64,000 nt of DNA from Mytilus edulis. Lineage: Eukaryota > Mollusca > Bivalvia > Mytilida > Mytilidae. The notes under the pieces were generated by a model, which made no database searches, was not told the origin of the DNA, and saw nothing but the letters and a program-made list of their open reading frames with translations. The translations under genes and the position numbers were made by a program. This document shows, piece after piece, positions 9,561 through 23,300 of the stretch (positions within the stretch are counted from its first letter, which is position 1; every line of letters begins with the position of its first letter). The stretch is taken from positions 68,684,178 to 68,748,177 of the forward strand of contig NC_092354.1 of assembly GCF_963676685.1 (NCBI RefSeq), written 5' to 3'.

Positions 9561-11457
9561 TTAATTAGTATGATCATACTTGTCTCTGGTTTGAAGATAG
9601 TTCCAATTAGCTTTATTTCTAATACTGGTCACCTTTATTTCAGAACGTATTTGGTCATCATTAAAGACGACTAAGATCAGTTTATACTTTGTTTAAAGTT
9701 TCAATGACACCTTGGAATACTCTTATCTAGAAAAAATCATTATCCTGCGTCATGTTTTTTAACATGATTAAGACGGTTTGAGCGTACTTAAAATAATGAC
9801 GTTCAGAGGTTATCTGTATATTATGTATTATGTTTATTGCTTCATTTCATTGTTTTATAATTTTCATTCAACTCTTCAAATTATTAACACACAATATTGC
9901 TTTGCTTTAAATAGTTCTGGTTTCCAAATCTTAGATAAAATACTTGTAATTTAAGATTAGTTTGATGACATAAAAAACATCGAACGACAAATATTCGTCT
10001 TTTCAACAACAGAATAAATAAAACAGCAATGTAATAATTCATCAGTACGTTGTCAGTGTAAGATCAGTCCTGAAAAGATGAAAAGCTATGAAAATAATAG
10101 TACCAGGGTAAAATGGTAAATTTGGTTGATGTTGTACTCAATTGATGACCAATAAAAACTTGAGAACCTTCGATGCACACGTTGATATTAATAAATGTCA
10201 AAACAACCGTTCATGAAAGAAAAAAAAAACTGTTCCGTTTTTGAATTTCTAATCTGGAGATAAATTTTCATTGAGAAAAGTCTTGTTGCTTAAATAAAAA
10301 AAGCCTAACATCTACAAAGACACGATTTTTTTTCTCTATAATTGTAAAACCATAATATTGCATAACTTCAGACAATACAATTTTGAAATTCAGTGGCACA
10401 CATCATGTACGTATACGTACGGTATCAATTAATGCTTACCCTTGAAAACAGGGAAGTTCCTTTTGCTTTTATTTTTGTTGAAATCTATTTTTATATTCAT
10501 ACAAATATTCTATGAATATTACGGGTGCAATTCTTTATTTGTCGACCATGTATGAAAATCCTTGTCAAAGATGATCACGGATATGATCATTTAGAAATTA
10601 ACAATGAGGATCGGCTGAGAACAAAGCTTATTGACAAAAGAGATAATTTCAGTTTCTCAATTTAGAAATTTCCTTTTTAATGTAGCAACATACTGGTAGC
10701 GCCTGCATATGAAGTACATATCTCTTACTTGATACGATATTTCAGAGCTAGCATTTTTTATATACCATGTTAACCTGGATAGAGAGTTGCTGATCAAAAG
10801 GAAGCTATAAAACTAAGATTTCAAGTGGTGAAGAAGAAATTAACAAGAACAAATGAAGTTTTAAATGATGAATGCCAGATCGACACTTGCATTTTATAGT
10901 GTATTTAATAATGTATTTTAACTTGCATAAAAGATGAATAAGACAAAGAAAAACTTACCAGCAAAAATGAGTCCTCTAAAGTAAAATTATGTAATTTGAT
11001 TATATATTACCTTGCAACGACAATATATACACGTTCCTTATCACAAGTAGGACAAAACGTGATAGTACTTATTATGTAAGAATAATACTCCTGCTTAACA
11101 TGTACAATGCATGTGAAAAAGCCAACCTTGTTAAATAGATATATAATCATAATAATTTTATTCATTTAAGTTCAACTAATGGTATTTTCTTATTCCAGGA
11201 ATAGCTTACCTTAGCCGTATTTGGAAAAACTTTTTGGAATTGCTCTTCAACTTTGTACTTGTTTGTCATTAATATCAATTACATCGTCATTTTAATAAAT
11301 TTCATGTTACAGAACTTTGAATTTTTCGGAAAAATAAGGATTTTCTTATCCCAGGAATAGATTACCTTAGCCGTATTTGGCACAACTTTTTGGAATGTTT
11401 GGTCCTCAAGGCTCTTCAACTTTGTACTTGTTTGGATTTATAACTATTTTGATCTGA

Positions 11458-11501
11458 GCGTCACTGATGAGTCTTATGTAGACGAAACGCGCGTTTGGAG
11501 A
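11458..11501 (+). ncRNA. Hammerhead motif, family 1, tandem unit 1
   Basis: Stem I GCGTCA, core CTGATGA (11464-11470), stem II GTCT/AGAC with a 5-nt loop, GAAA at 11484-11487, stem III AC/GU with loop GCGC. The cleavage triplet is GTT instead of GTC, and stem I has two mismatches (TGGAGA), so activity is doubtful. Confidence 0.65.
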
Positions 11502-13880
11502 ATTGAATTATAATTCTGGTACCTTTGATAACTATTTACTGAATTTTCTATCTGTTATTTGTTTTCAATTTTATTCATCCCGGGGTGAACAAGGGTTTGA
11601 TGTTATTTACACCGGGGTAATTAAACAATTAGATTGCAGTAATTTTTGCTGCATAAGAAATAATATAATATCCACTATCAACATTTGATGCTTTAATTAT
11701 TCGCTTGAATCTCTGTTGCATCTCACAAACAAAAATATCTAGGCAGTCTTGCGATTTGCCATCAACCTGGAAGCTTTTGATCGTCGTGATTTAAAAAAAA
11801 AACAAAAAAAAAACAACCGTATCCAATCAATTTTTAACAAATTAAGCCTGGATTTTTGTGAACGTATCTTTAACAAATTAGCTAACAAATTGTGCAACAA
11901 CGTCTAACAGTAACTGCCTGTTGTTTTCTTTCTGTGTGGAATTTGTAAAAGTATAGTCGTATTGTATTAAAATTAAACATGATTTTTAATTAGTATAATC
12001 ATACTTGTCTCTGGTTTGAAGATAGTTCCAATTAGCTTTATTTCTAATACTGGTCACCTTCATTTCAGAACACATGTGGTCATCATTAAAGACGACTAAG
12101 ATCAGTTTATACTTTGTTTAAAGTTTCAATGACACCTTGGAATACTCTTATCTAGAAAAATCATTATCCTGCGTCATGTTTTTTAACATGATTAAGACGG
12201 TTTGAGCGTACTTAAAATAATGACGTTCAGAGGTTATCTGTATATTATGTATTATGTGTATTGCTTCATTTCATTGTTTTATAATTTTCATTCAACTCTT
12301 CAAATTATTAACACACAATATTGCTTTGCTTTAAATAGTTCTGGTTTCTAAATCTTAGATAAAATACTTGTAATTTAAGATTAGTTTGATGACATAAAAA
12401 ACATCGAACGACAAATATTCGTCTCTGCAACAACAGAATAAATAAAACAGCAATGTAATAATTCATCAGTACGTTGTCAGTGTAAGATCAGTCCTGAAAA
12501 CATGAAAAGCTATGAAAATAATAGTACCAGGGTAAAATGGTAAATTTGGTTGATGTTGTACTCAATTGATGACCAATAAAAACTTGAGAACCTTCGATGC
12601 ACACGTTGATATTAATAAATGTCAAAACAACCGTTCATGAAAGAAAAAAAAACTGTTCCGTTTTTGAATTGCTAATCTGGAGATAAATTTTCATTGAGAA
12701 AAGTCTTGTTGCTTAAATAAAAAAAAGCTAACATCTACAAAGACACGAATTTTTTTTTCTATAATTGTAAAACCATAATATTGCATAACTTTAGACAATA
12801 CAATTTTGAAATTCAGTGGCACACATCATGTACGTATACGTACGGTATCAATTAATGCTTACCCTTGAAAACAGGGAAGTTCCTTTTGCTTTTATTTTTG
12901 TTGAAATCTATTTTTATATTCATACAAATATTCTATGAATATTACGGGTGCAATTCTTTATTTGTCGACCATGTATGAAAATCCTTGTCAAAGATGATCA
13001 CGGATATGATCATTTAGAAATTAACAATGAGGATCGGCTGAGAACAAAGCTTATTGACAAAAGAGATAATTTCAGTTTCTCAATTTAGAAATTTCCTTTT
13101 TAATGTAGCAACATACTGGTAGCGCCTGCATATGAAGTACATATCTCTTACTTGATACGATATTTCAGAGCTAGCATTTTTTATATACCATGTTAACCTG
13201 GATAGAGAGTTGCTGATCAAAAGGAAGCTATAAAACTAAGATTTCAAGTGGTGAAGAAGAAATTAACAAGAACAAATGAAGTTTTAAATGATGAATGCCA
13301 GATCGACACTTGCATTTTATAGTGTATTTAATAATGTATTTTAACTTGCATAAAAGATGAATAAGACAAAGAAAAACTTACCAGCAAAAATGAGTCCTCT
13401 AAAGTAAAATGATGTAATTTGATTATATATTACCTTGCAACGACAATATATACACGTTCCTTATCACAAGTAGGACAAAACGTGATAGTACTTATTATGT
13501 AAGAATAATACTCCTGCTTAACATGTACAATGCATGTGAAAAAGCCAACCTTGTTAAATAGATATATAATCATAATAATTTTATTCATTTAAGTTCAACT
13601 AATGGTATTTTCTTATTCCAGGAATAGCTTACCTTAGCCGTATTTGGAAAAACTTTTTGGAATTGCTCTTCAACTTTGTACTTGTTTGTCATTAATATCA
13701 ATTACATCGTCATTTTAATAAATTTCATGTTACAGAACTTTGAATTTTTCGGAAAAATAAGGATTTTCTTATCCCAGGAATAGATTACCTTAGCCGTATT
13801 TGGCACAACTTTTTGGAATGTTTGGTCCTCAAGGCTCTTCAACTTTGTACTTGTTTGGATTTATAACTATTTTGATCTGA

Positions 13881-13924
13881 GCGTCACTGATGAGTCTTAT
13901 GTAGACGAAACGCGCGTTTGGAGA
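13881..13924 (+). ncRNA. Hammerhead motif, family 1, tandem unit 2
   Basis: Same sequence as in unit 1: core, GAAA and stem II intact, GTT triplet, weakened stem I. Confidence 0.65.
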
Positions 13925-16303
13925 ATTGAATTATAATTCTGGTACCTTTGATAACTATTTACTGAATTTTCTATCTGTTATTTGTTTTCAATTTTATTCA
14001 TCCCGGGGTGAACAAGGGTTTGATGTTATTTACACCGGGGTAATTAAACAATTAGATTGCAGTAATTTTTGCTGCATAAGAAATAATATAATATCCACTA
14101 TCAACATTTGATGCTTTAATTATTCGCTTGAATCTCTGTTGCATCTCACAAACAAAAATATCTAGGCAGTCTTGCGATTTGCCATCAACCTGGAAGCTTT
14201 TGATCGTCGTGATTTAAAAAAAAAACAAAAAAAAAACAACCGTATCCAATCAATTTTTAACAAATTAAGCCTGGATTTTTGTGAACGTATCTTTAACAAA
14301 TTAGCTAACAAATTGTGCAACAACGTCTAACAGTAACTGCCTGTTGTTTTCTTTCTGTGTGGAATTTGTAAAAGTATAGTCGTATTGTATTAAAATTAAA
14401 CATGATTTTTAATTAGTATAATCATACTTGTCTCTGGTTTGAAGATAGTTCCAATTAGCTTTATTTCTAATACTGGTCACCTTCATTTCAGAACACATGT
14501 GGTCATCATTAAAGACGACTAAGATCAGTTTATACTTTGTTTAAAGTTTCAATGACACCTTGGAATACTCTTATCTAGAAAAATCATTATCCTGCGTCAT
14601 GTTTTTTAACATGATTAAGACGGTTTGAGCGTACTTAAAATAATGACGTTCAGAGGTTATCTGTATATTATGTATTATGTGTATTGCTTCATTTCATTGT
14701 TTTATAATTTTCATTCAACTCTTCAAATTATTAACACACAATATTGCTTTGCTTTAAATAGTTCTGGTTTCCAAATCTTAGATAAAATACTTGTAATTTA
14801 AGATTAGTTTGATGACATAAAAAACATCGAACGACAAATATTCGTCTCTGCAACAACAGAATAAATAAAACAGCAATGTAATAATTCATCAGTACGTTGT
14901 CAGTGTAAGATCAGTCCTGAAAACATGAAAAGCTATGAAAATAATAGTACCAGGGTAAAATGGTAAATTTGGTTGATGTTGTACTCAATTGATGACCAAT
15001 AAAAACTTGAGAACCTTCGATGCACACGTTGATATTAATAAATGTCAAAACAACCGTTCATGAAAGAAAAAAAAACTGTTCCGTTTTTGAATTGCTAATC
15101 TGGAGATAAATTTTCATTGAGAAAAGTCTTGTTGCTTAAATAAAAAAAAGCTAACATCTACAAAGACACGAATTTTTTTTTCTATAATTGTAAAACCATA
15201 ATATTGCATAACTTTAGACAATACAATTTTGAAATTCAGTGGCACACATCATGTACGTATACGTACGGTATCAATTAATGCTTACCCTTGAAAACAGGGA
15301 AGTTCCTTTTGCTTTTATTTTTGTTGAAATCTATTTTTATATTCATACAAATATTCTATGAATATTACGGGTGCAATTCTTTATTTGTCGACCATGTATG
15401 AAAATCCTTGTCAAAGATGATCACGGATATGATCATTTAGAAATTAACAATGAGGATCGGCTGAGAACAAAGCTTATTGACAAAAGAGATAATTTCAGTT
15501 TCTCAATTTAGAAATTTCCTTTTTAATGTAGCAACATACTGGTAGCGCCTGCATATGAAGTACATATCTCTTACTTGATACGATATTTCAGAGCTAGCAT
15601 TTTTTATATACCATGTTAACCTGGATAGAGAGTTGCTGATCAAAAGGAAGCTATAAAACTAAGATTTCAAGTGGTGAAGAAGAAATTAACAAGAACAAAT
15701 GAAGTTTTAAATGATGAATGCCAGATCGACACTTGCATTTTATAGTGTATTTAATAATGTATTTTAACTTGCATAAAAGATGAATAAGACAAAGAAAAAC
15801 TTACCAGCAAAAATGAGTCCTCTAAAGTAAAATGATGTAATTTGATTATATATTACCTTGCAACGACAATATATACACGTTCCTTATCACAAGTAGGACA
15901 AAACGTGATAGTACTTATTATGTAAGAATAATACTCCTGCTTAACATGTACAATGCATGTGAAAAAGCCAACCTTGTTAAATAGATATATAATCATAATA
16001 ATTTTATTCATTTAAGTTCAACTAATGGTATTTTCTTATTCCAGGAATAGCTTACCTTAGCCGTATTTGGAAAAACTTTTTGGAATTGCTCTTCAACTTT
16101 GTACTTGTTTGTCATTAATATCAATTACATCGTCATTTTAATAAATTTCATGTTACAGAACTTTGAATTTTTCGGAAAAATAAGGATTTTCTTATCCCAG
16201 GAATAGATTACCTTAGCCGTATTTGGCACAACTTTTTGGAATGTTTGGTCCTCAAGGCTCTTCAACTTTGTACTTGTTTGGATTTATAACTATTTTGATC
16301 TGA

Positions 16304-16347
16304 GCGTCACTGATGAGTCTTATGTAGACGAAACGCGCGTTTGGAGA
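16304..16347 (+). ncRNA. Hammerhead motif, family 1, tandem unit 3
   Basis: Same sequence as in unit 1: core, GAAA and stem II intact, GTT triplet, weakened stem I. Confidence 0.65.
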
Positions 16348-18713
16348 ATTGAATTATAATTCTGGTACCTTTGATAACTATTTACTGAATTTTCTATCTG
16401 TTATTTGTTTTCAATTTTATTCATCCCGGGGTGAACAAGGGTTTGATGTTATTTACACCGGGGTAATTAAACAATTAGATTGCAGTAATTTTTGCTGCAT
16501 AAGAAATAATATAATATCCACTATCAACATTTGATGCTTTAATTATTCGCTTGAATCTCTGTTGCATCTCACAAACAAAAATATCTAGGCAGTCTTGCGA
16601 TTTGCCATCAACCTGGAAGCTTTTGATCGTCGTGATTTAAAAAAAAAACAAAAAAAAAACAACCGTATCCAATCAATTTTTAACAAATTAAGCCTGGATT
16701 TTTGTGAACGTATCTTTAACAAATTAGCTAACAAATTGTGCAACAACGTCTAACAGTAACTGCCTGTTGTTTTCTTTCTGTGTGGAATTTGTAAAAGTAT
16801 AGTCGTATTGTATTAAAATTAAACATGATTTTTAATTAGTATAATCATACTTGTCTCTGGTTTGAAGATAGTTTCAATTAGCTTTATTTCTAATACTGGT
16901 CACCTTCATTTCAGAACACATGTGGTCATCATTAAAGACGACTAAGATCAGTTTATACTTTGTTTAAAGTTTCAATGACACCTTGGAATACTCTTATCTA
17001 GAAAAATCATTATCCTGCGTCATGTTTTTTAACATGATTAAGACGGTTTGAGCGTACTTAAAATAATGACGTTCAGAGGTTATCTGTATATTATGTATTA
17101 TGTGTATTGCTTCATTTCATTGTTTTATAATTTTCATTCAACTCTTCAAATTATTAACACACAATATTGCTTTGCTTTAAATAGTTCTGGTTTCCAAATC
17201 TTAGATAAAATACTTGTAATTTAAGATTAGTTTGATGACATAAAAAACATCGAACGACAAATATTCGTCTCTGCAACAACAGAATAAATAAAACAGCAAT
17301 GTAATAATTCATCAGTACGTTGTCAGTGTAAGATCAGTCCTGAAAACATGAAAAGCTATGAAAATAATAGTACCAGGGTAAAATGGTAAATTTGGTTGAT
17401 GTTGTACTCAATTGATGACCAATAAAAACTTGAGAACCTTCGATGCACACGTTGATATTAATAAATGTCAAAACAACCGTTCATGAAAGAAAAAAAAACT
17501 GTTCCGTTTTTGAATTGCTAATCTGGAGATAAATTTTCATTGAGAAAAGTCTTGTTGCTTAAATAAAAAAAAGCTAACATCTACAAAGACACGAATTTTT
17601 TTTTCTATAATTGTAAAACCATAATATTGCATAACTTTAGACAATACAATTTTGAAATTCAGTGGCACACATCATGTACGTATACGTACGGTATCAATTA
17701 ATGCTTACCCTTGAAAACAGGGAAGTTCCTTTTGCTTTTATTTTTGTTGAAATCTATTTTTATATTCATACCAATATTCTATGAATATTACGGGTGCAAT
17801 TCTTTATTTGTCGACCGTGTATGAAAATCCTTGTCAAAGATGATCACGGATATGATCATTTAGAAATTAACAATGAGGGTCGGCTGAGAACAAAGTTTAT
17901 TGACAAAAGAGATAATTTCAGTTTCTCAATTTAGAAATTTCCTTTTTAATGTAGCAACGTACCAGTAGCGCCTGCATATGAAGTACATATCTCTTACTTG
18001 ATACGATATTTCAGAGCTAGCATTTTTTATATACCATGTTAACCTGGATAGAGAGTTGCTGATCAAAAGGAAGCTATAAAACTAAGATGTTAAGTGGTGA
18101 AGAAGAAATTAACAAGAACAAATGAAGTTTTAAATGATGAATGCCAGATCGACACTTGCATTTTATAGTCCTTAACTTGCATAGAAGATGAATAAGACAA
18201 AGAAAAAACTTACCAGCAAAAATGTGTCCTCTAAAGTAAAATGATGTAGTTTGATTATATATTACCTTGCAACGACAATATATACACGTTCCTTATCGCA
18301 AGTAGGACAAAACGTGATAGTACTTATTATGTAGGAATAATACACCTACTTAACATGTACAATGCATGTGAAAAAGCCAACCTTGTTAAATAGATATATA
18401 ATCATAATAATTTTATTCATTTAAGTTCAACTATTGTTATTTTCTTATTCCAGGAATAGCTTACCTTAGCCGTATTTGGAAAAACTTTTTGGAATTGCTC
18501 TTCAACTTTGTACTTGTTTGTCATTAATATCAATTACATCGTCATTTTTAATAAATTTCATGTTACAGAACTTTGAATTTTTCGGAAAAATAAGGATTTT
18601 CTTATCCCAGGAATAGATTACCTTAGCCGTATTTGGCACAACTTTTTGGAATGTTTGGTCCTCAAGGCTCTTCAACTTTGTACTTGTTTGGATTTATAAC
18701 TATTTTGATCTGA

Positions 18714-18757
18714 GCGTCACTGATGAGTCTTATGTAGACGAAACGCGCGTTTGGAGT
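18714..18757 (+). ncRNA. Hammerhead motif, family 1, tandem unit 4
   Basis: Core CTGATGA at 18720-18726 with intact stem II and GAAA. GTT triplet as in the other units, and TGGAGT on the 3' side of stem I. Confidence 0.62.
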
Positions 18758-19299
18758 ATTGAATTATAATTCTGGTACCTTTGATAACTATTTACTGAAT
18801 TTTCTATCTGTTATTTGTTTTCAATTGTATTCATCCCGGGGTGAACAAGGGTTTGATGTTATTTACACCGGGGTAATTAAACAATTAGATTGCAGTAATT
18901 TTTGCTGCATAAGAAATAATATAATATCCACTTTCAACATTTGATGCTTTAATTATTCGCTTGAATCTCTGTTGCATCTCACAAACAAAAATATCTAGGC
19001 AGTCTTGCGATTTGCCATCAACCTGGAAGCTTTTGATCGTCGTGATTTTAAAAAAAACCAAAAAAAAAAAACCAACCGTATCTAATCAATTTTTAACAAA
19101 TTAAGCCTGCAAAATTTTTGGAAGATGGTAGATGGTAGGCTTGTATGGTGAAATCCAATTGGCCACAAGCCAATATCCAGTCCGAATTGCAGGCAGGAAA
19201 GCAAAACTTTTTTTTTAATTTCTTCAAAATACTGTCCTGGTCACCTGTTTTGTTAAGTGCCCTTTCATACTATTTTAATAGTTATCAAAGGTACCAGGA

Positions 19300-19440
19300 T
19301 TATAATTTAGTACGCCAGACGCGCGTTTCGTCTACATAAGACTCATGAGTGACGCTCATATCAAAATATTTATAAAGCCAAACAAGTAAAAAGTTGAAGA
19401 GCATTGAGGATCCAAAAGTCCAAAAGTTGATAGGTTTCTT
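19300..19440 (-). repeat. Retrozyme family 1 remnant with mutated hammerhead
   Basis: On the minus strand, 19312-19355 has a perfect 6-bp stem I (GCGTCA/TGGCGT), intact stem II, GAAA and GTC. The core reads CTCATGA, a G5 to C change at a catalytically essential base. Flanking sequence matches the family body. Confidence 0.7.
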
Positions 19441-19826
19441 ACAAATATTTCGATGTGCCCCCTGCTGTCTATCAGTTGTTTCAAATGTATTGGTTTTTTG
19501 TTGAGCAATGTATGACAAATATATGTTGAAAGACCTAGCCAATAATTATAATTATGTAATTCATTGACCGTTACCGACATGTGTAACTTTAAAGCATATT
19601 TTAACGGCGATCGATGTCTTTCAAAATATCTGCATTTTTTTTGTATCCCTGGTGCTTTCGATTTCGTACAAAAACATCGAACAAGTTGGCACTCCGAGGC
19701 GGGTTGGGAGCAAGAAGGTGAACTGTGGTTTATTTTCATCAATAGTACCGCTTAAATCGACGCTAGGGGCCGTTTTGACCTTGTTGTAGGGTATGACTGA
19801 TTTTGTTTATTGTTGAAGACCCTACA

Positions 19827-22800
19827 TCAACAGTCTTCCTGCGCGATACGTGGTAGAGGTTTTGAAGTCTTGTCGTAATGGCGTTTCTGGCGTTTTTGAC
19901 GTTCGATTAGTTCGTTATGTTTTGATCCAAAAGCTTTTGGCTCAAGAAGTTCCGATGGCATGGGAAGTTTCGTTTTCAACAGTTGATTCATCAACAGCTG
20001 TCTGGATGAAAGTCCTACTCCATCAATAGGAGAGGCACGGCATTCCATTAAGGAAAAGTAAATATCAATATGCCCTCCTTCGGCTTTCTTGCACACATCC
20101 TAAATCGTTTGAACATAATTTTCAGCTTCTCCATTAAATTGAGAATAACACGGACTCGAAGTTATGTGAGTAATGTCCCATTCATGTGAAAAATCTTTGA
20201 AATGAGCACACGTAAATTGCGGTCCGTTGTCACTTGCAACCGCTGACGGAACACCGTGTCTGTCTAGCATGGATAAACATGCTGATACACTGCACAATGA
20301 CGGCAGGTATTCAATTTCTGGATATACAGAACAGTAGTCTACACAAAGTTAATAATGCTTTGAACTGCAGTAAATCTGCTCCTAATTTTGTCCACGAACG
20401 CGACGGAATATCATGAGATTTGAGCGGTTTCAATATCACTATTCATATAACACCAGAATAATATTTGACGGGCACGCTGTTTTGTTTTCACAATGCCGAG
20501 ATGTGTTTTATGCAATTTCACTTACATTTTTCGTTAAAATGATCTAAATATGAAATTACGTGGGATTTTGAAAGTAGTCCATCAATCACAGTTATTTCAT
20601 CACTGAAATTAGAACTGAATGTCATTGGGTTACATCTCCTTACTTTTTTACCATCCTGACCCAACGACGGAATTTAACTCATGATCCAAATGAAACTGTA
20701 TGTCGCCCTCTAACAATTGTCGGAGCGAACCGAAAACATCTGATAAATTAGCTATGAACTTGGCCAAATATTGAACTATACCAAGGAACCTTTTAAGTCC
20801 AGTCATACGGTCGGTGCAGGCATTTTCCTGAATATCACGAACATTTTCCGGATTAATTTTTAGCAATCTTTGCTTATAATATGTCTAACGTACTGGACCT
20901 CGTAATGCGCAACTCAAATTTCGATTTATTTAGCTGAGAGTTCATTTGATGGCACCTGTTTAGCATTTGTTGAACGCAGTAGTCATGTTGTTCATCATTG
21001 TCTCCCCATACAATGATATCCTCAACGATACATTCGACCCCGGAAGGTCCACGGACATCTCTCGGATAGCTTTTGAGAAGACTTCTGGCGCTGAACTTAT
21101 ACCAAACGGTAATCTATGGTATCTTTAACGTCCAAATGACGTATTCAAAGTTAATAGTTATGAAATGTCCGCACCCATTTGAATCCAGCCGGAATATATA
21201 TATGAAACATATGAGATTAATACAAATTTTCGTAATTCTATGGTATATATCATATGATCCCAAGTAGTTGGAAGGACCACATAAAAAACTATGAAAAGAA
21301 TATCAACATTACTTGCGATAATTTAGAGTATTTGTAAACAAATCAGAAATCATGCCCACATATTTATAATTTTTTTTTGTCTACTTATCAAGAAAACCCC
21401 AGAAAAGCACAAATAAATGGAAAGAAATTTTGCATATTGAAATAGGTAACTGGGATCTTTTCTATATGCATCATTTCAAGTGTTCTTTGAGTAATAAACC
21501 GATCATTTTCTAATACAAAATTCTGCACCGAATTTTATGCACAAATGATCTGCAAACTGTAAGAAATTCAACTCATAAGGTTTTTGCAATGAAACAAAAG
21601 AGATAATATAACATATCTTTTGGGCATGTTACATTGTCAAAAAGTTGTGGCTTCAAGTAGAAGATATATTACATTCAGATTGCAATTATGAGCTTCTGAT
21701 ATAAAAACAAAACATCCTCTTGAAATCAGATATTATAGATATCCCTGGAAATGTTTTCACTGTTCTCATGAAGTACTATATTTATTCTTGTAGTGTGAAG
21801 TCACCGTTGCCTTTTGTTAAGATTGCATTAAAGAAATTGAAAATATTTTATATTATTGAAAAAACGTCCACCTTGTACAATAATTTTGCAATAGGTGAAA
21901 AAATTAAATTTTTGATACAAGAAAGATAGCTCATAATTAACTGAAGATAAAACACAACTGGATGCACATCACAATTGGACAGTGGTCAGTGTGCATCCTA
22001 TAGTTATTATAAATATGTATGTAAGAATTAAATGGGTGTTACTATGTTGTGATACTAGGGGTTTAAATAAAAAAATTTATATGATTTCCAGATATTGTCA
22101 GGAAGAGAAAATAACAAAAAACACAAATGTATGCCACTATATATAAAATGTTCTTAATGAGTACGAATAGAATAACTATGTTGCATCAATAGTAATTATA
22201 ATCTTTTTATATCAATTCAACGCATATGAATATTATAGTCAATGATTTTTTGTGTTTTGCTTTTTTTTTTGTATGGGGAGGGAGATGTTTATAAAAGCGC
22301 TGACACTGAAAGGTCAAAATGAATAAAGATGTAATGTATTATTCTTTGATAGAAAACATGCATATAAATATTGTAGGAGATGAAGAAATACAAAATAAAG
22401 AATTATAATTAAACAAAATAGTTGTTTGTAAGTGATAATGTTCACAATTGATCGCACGATTCAAATATTTCGGATATGTGCTGACACGTAGCTTTTTGGT
22501 TGCTCTACTACTACCATACTATGGACCCAATCGGTCGGCTCGTCTTATTTCGCTATTACCACGAGCATCTCCATCTGGTCTAATTCTGTTCCGACTTGAT
22601 CACGAAATGATGCCTGAATTTTACGCGGCGAATGAACTACGGATTGAATAAGAGGATCTACTTTAATATGAAAATATATCACCATAATCACCAATTACTT
22701 CCTCCTTTGTCAATTGTTTTTCGACGGCGAGCACTTGACAATGGGTCCTATTTTGCTACACATATCGGCGATCAAAACTGGCTGTAAATCGGTCGGTATT

Positions 22801-23300
22801 AAAAAAAAATCTCTATTTGAATGAACATTCTTGTACCAATAGGCGATATATTATGTCTAACGAATGGTACGTGTTAAATGCTGGTCTTCTTTGTCCTATC
22901 ATCCGGCAACAGCAATTTACGAAATAATGTTTCAGATATGATATTTGCCAGAGCTCCAGTATCAAGTTAAAAAAACCACAGACTGTTTGTTTATAGACAT
23001 AGATTCCTTCCATTCCTCACACTATTGAATACTGTCAACACTTACAGTTCTAATTAAAAGTTCATCTCCGCTGTCGTCGTAATTGTAATCATACTGAATT
23101 GCGTCTTCTTTGTTCTTGTATTGACATGCAATATTTAGCAAAGTGGTTCTTCCTCTTGCGTGCGTGACATTCTTTAACGAACGCCGGGCAATTCCGCTTA
23201 CCAGAAGTTCTACCACAATTTTAACAACGAGTCTATTTCTTAGCATGCACAGGTATTTTATGTTTGTGAATTTTATGTTGTTGCTTCGCATCACGGTGCG
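19827..23300 (-). pseudogene. Decayed Ty3/gypsy retrotransposon gag-pol
   Basis: Blocks run in gag-pol order on the minus strand. Nucleocapsid zinc-knuckle region near 23110-23190 (NCPAF...HFAKYC). Aspartic protease LDTGA at 22952-22966. RT N-terminal part near 22450-22660 (DEPTDWVHSMVVVE). RT RLPFGISSAPEVFSKAI at about 21065-21120 and the IVEDIIVWG catalytic block just below it. RT end/RNase H start at 20648-20866 (GLKRFLGIVQYLAKFI). Integrase zinc-finger half near 20410-20530 (HLGIVKTKQRAR). Integrase core with DNGPQF and QFNGEAE at 20100-20297. Integrase C-terminus at 19827-20096. Many frameshifts and stops, most of RNase H missing, and the RT split by 21198-22438. LTRs were not identified. 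Confidence 0.85.
21198..22438. other. Non-coding insert splitting the gypsy RT domain
   Basis: RT coding similarity stops near 22438 and resumes near 21197. About 1.24 kb of AT-rich sequence lies between, with no recognisable domain. Some RT codons are also missing at the junction. No clear terminal repeats or target duplication, so mechanism is unknown. Confidence 0.5.

Larger units (their letters stand above)
9025..19104 (+). repeat. Four tandem 2.42-kb units, each with a hammerhead motif
   Basis: The block CCTGGATTTTTGTGAACG recurs at 9026, 11847, 14270 and 16693. Unit length is 2423 bp for the second and third units, 2413 bp for the fourth (small deletion near 18170), and 2821 bp for the first because of an inserted MITE. 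The second and third units differ at hardly any position I could find (one at about 12349 versus 14772). The fourth is visibly more diverged. The only recurrent ORF, 61 codons at 11503, 13926, 16349 and 18759, has no recognisable domain. The last third of each unit holds a partial retrozyme dimer: one copy lacks its ribozyme (about 11196-11270 in unit 1) and one keeps it. Confidence 0.9.

Noticed and set aside
10020-10060. Hammerhead core string CTGATGA on the minus strand (ATTCATCAGTACG)
   Set aside because: No GAAA or stem II partner within reach.
11503-18944. A conserved 61-codon gene repeated four times
   Set aside because: Conservation only reflects the 2.42-kb tandem duplication; the ORF overlaps the end of the hammerhead and has no domain or codon signal.
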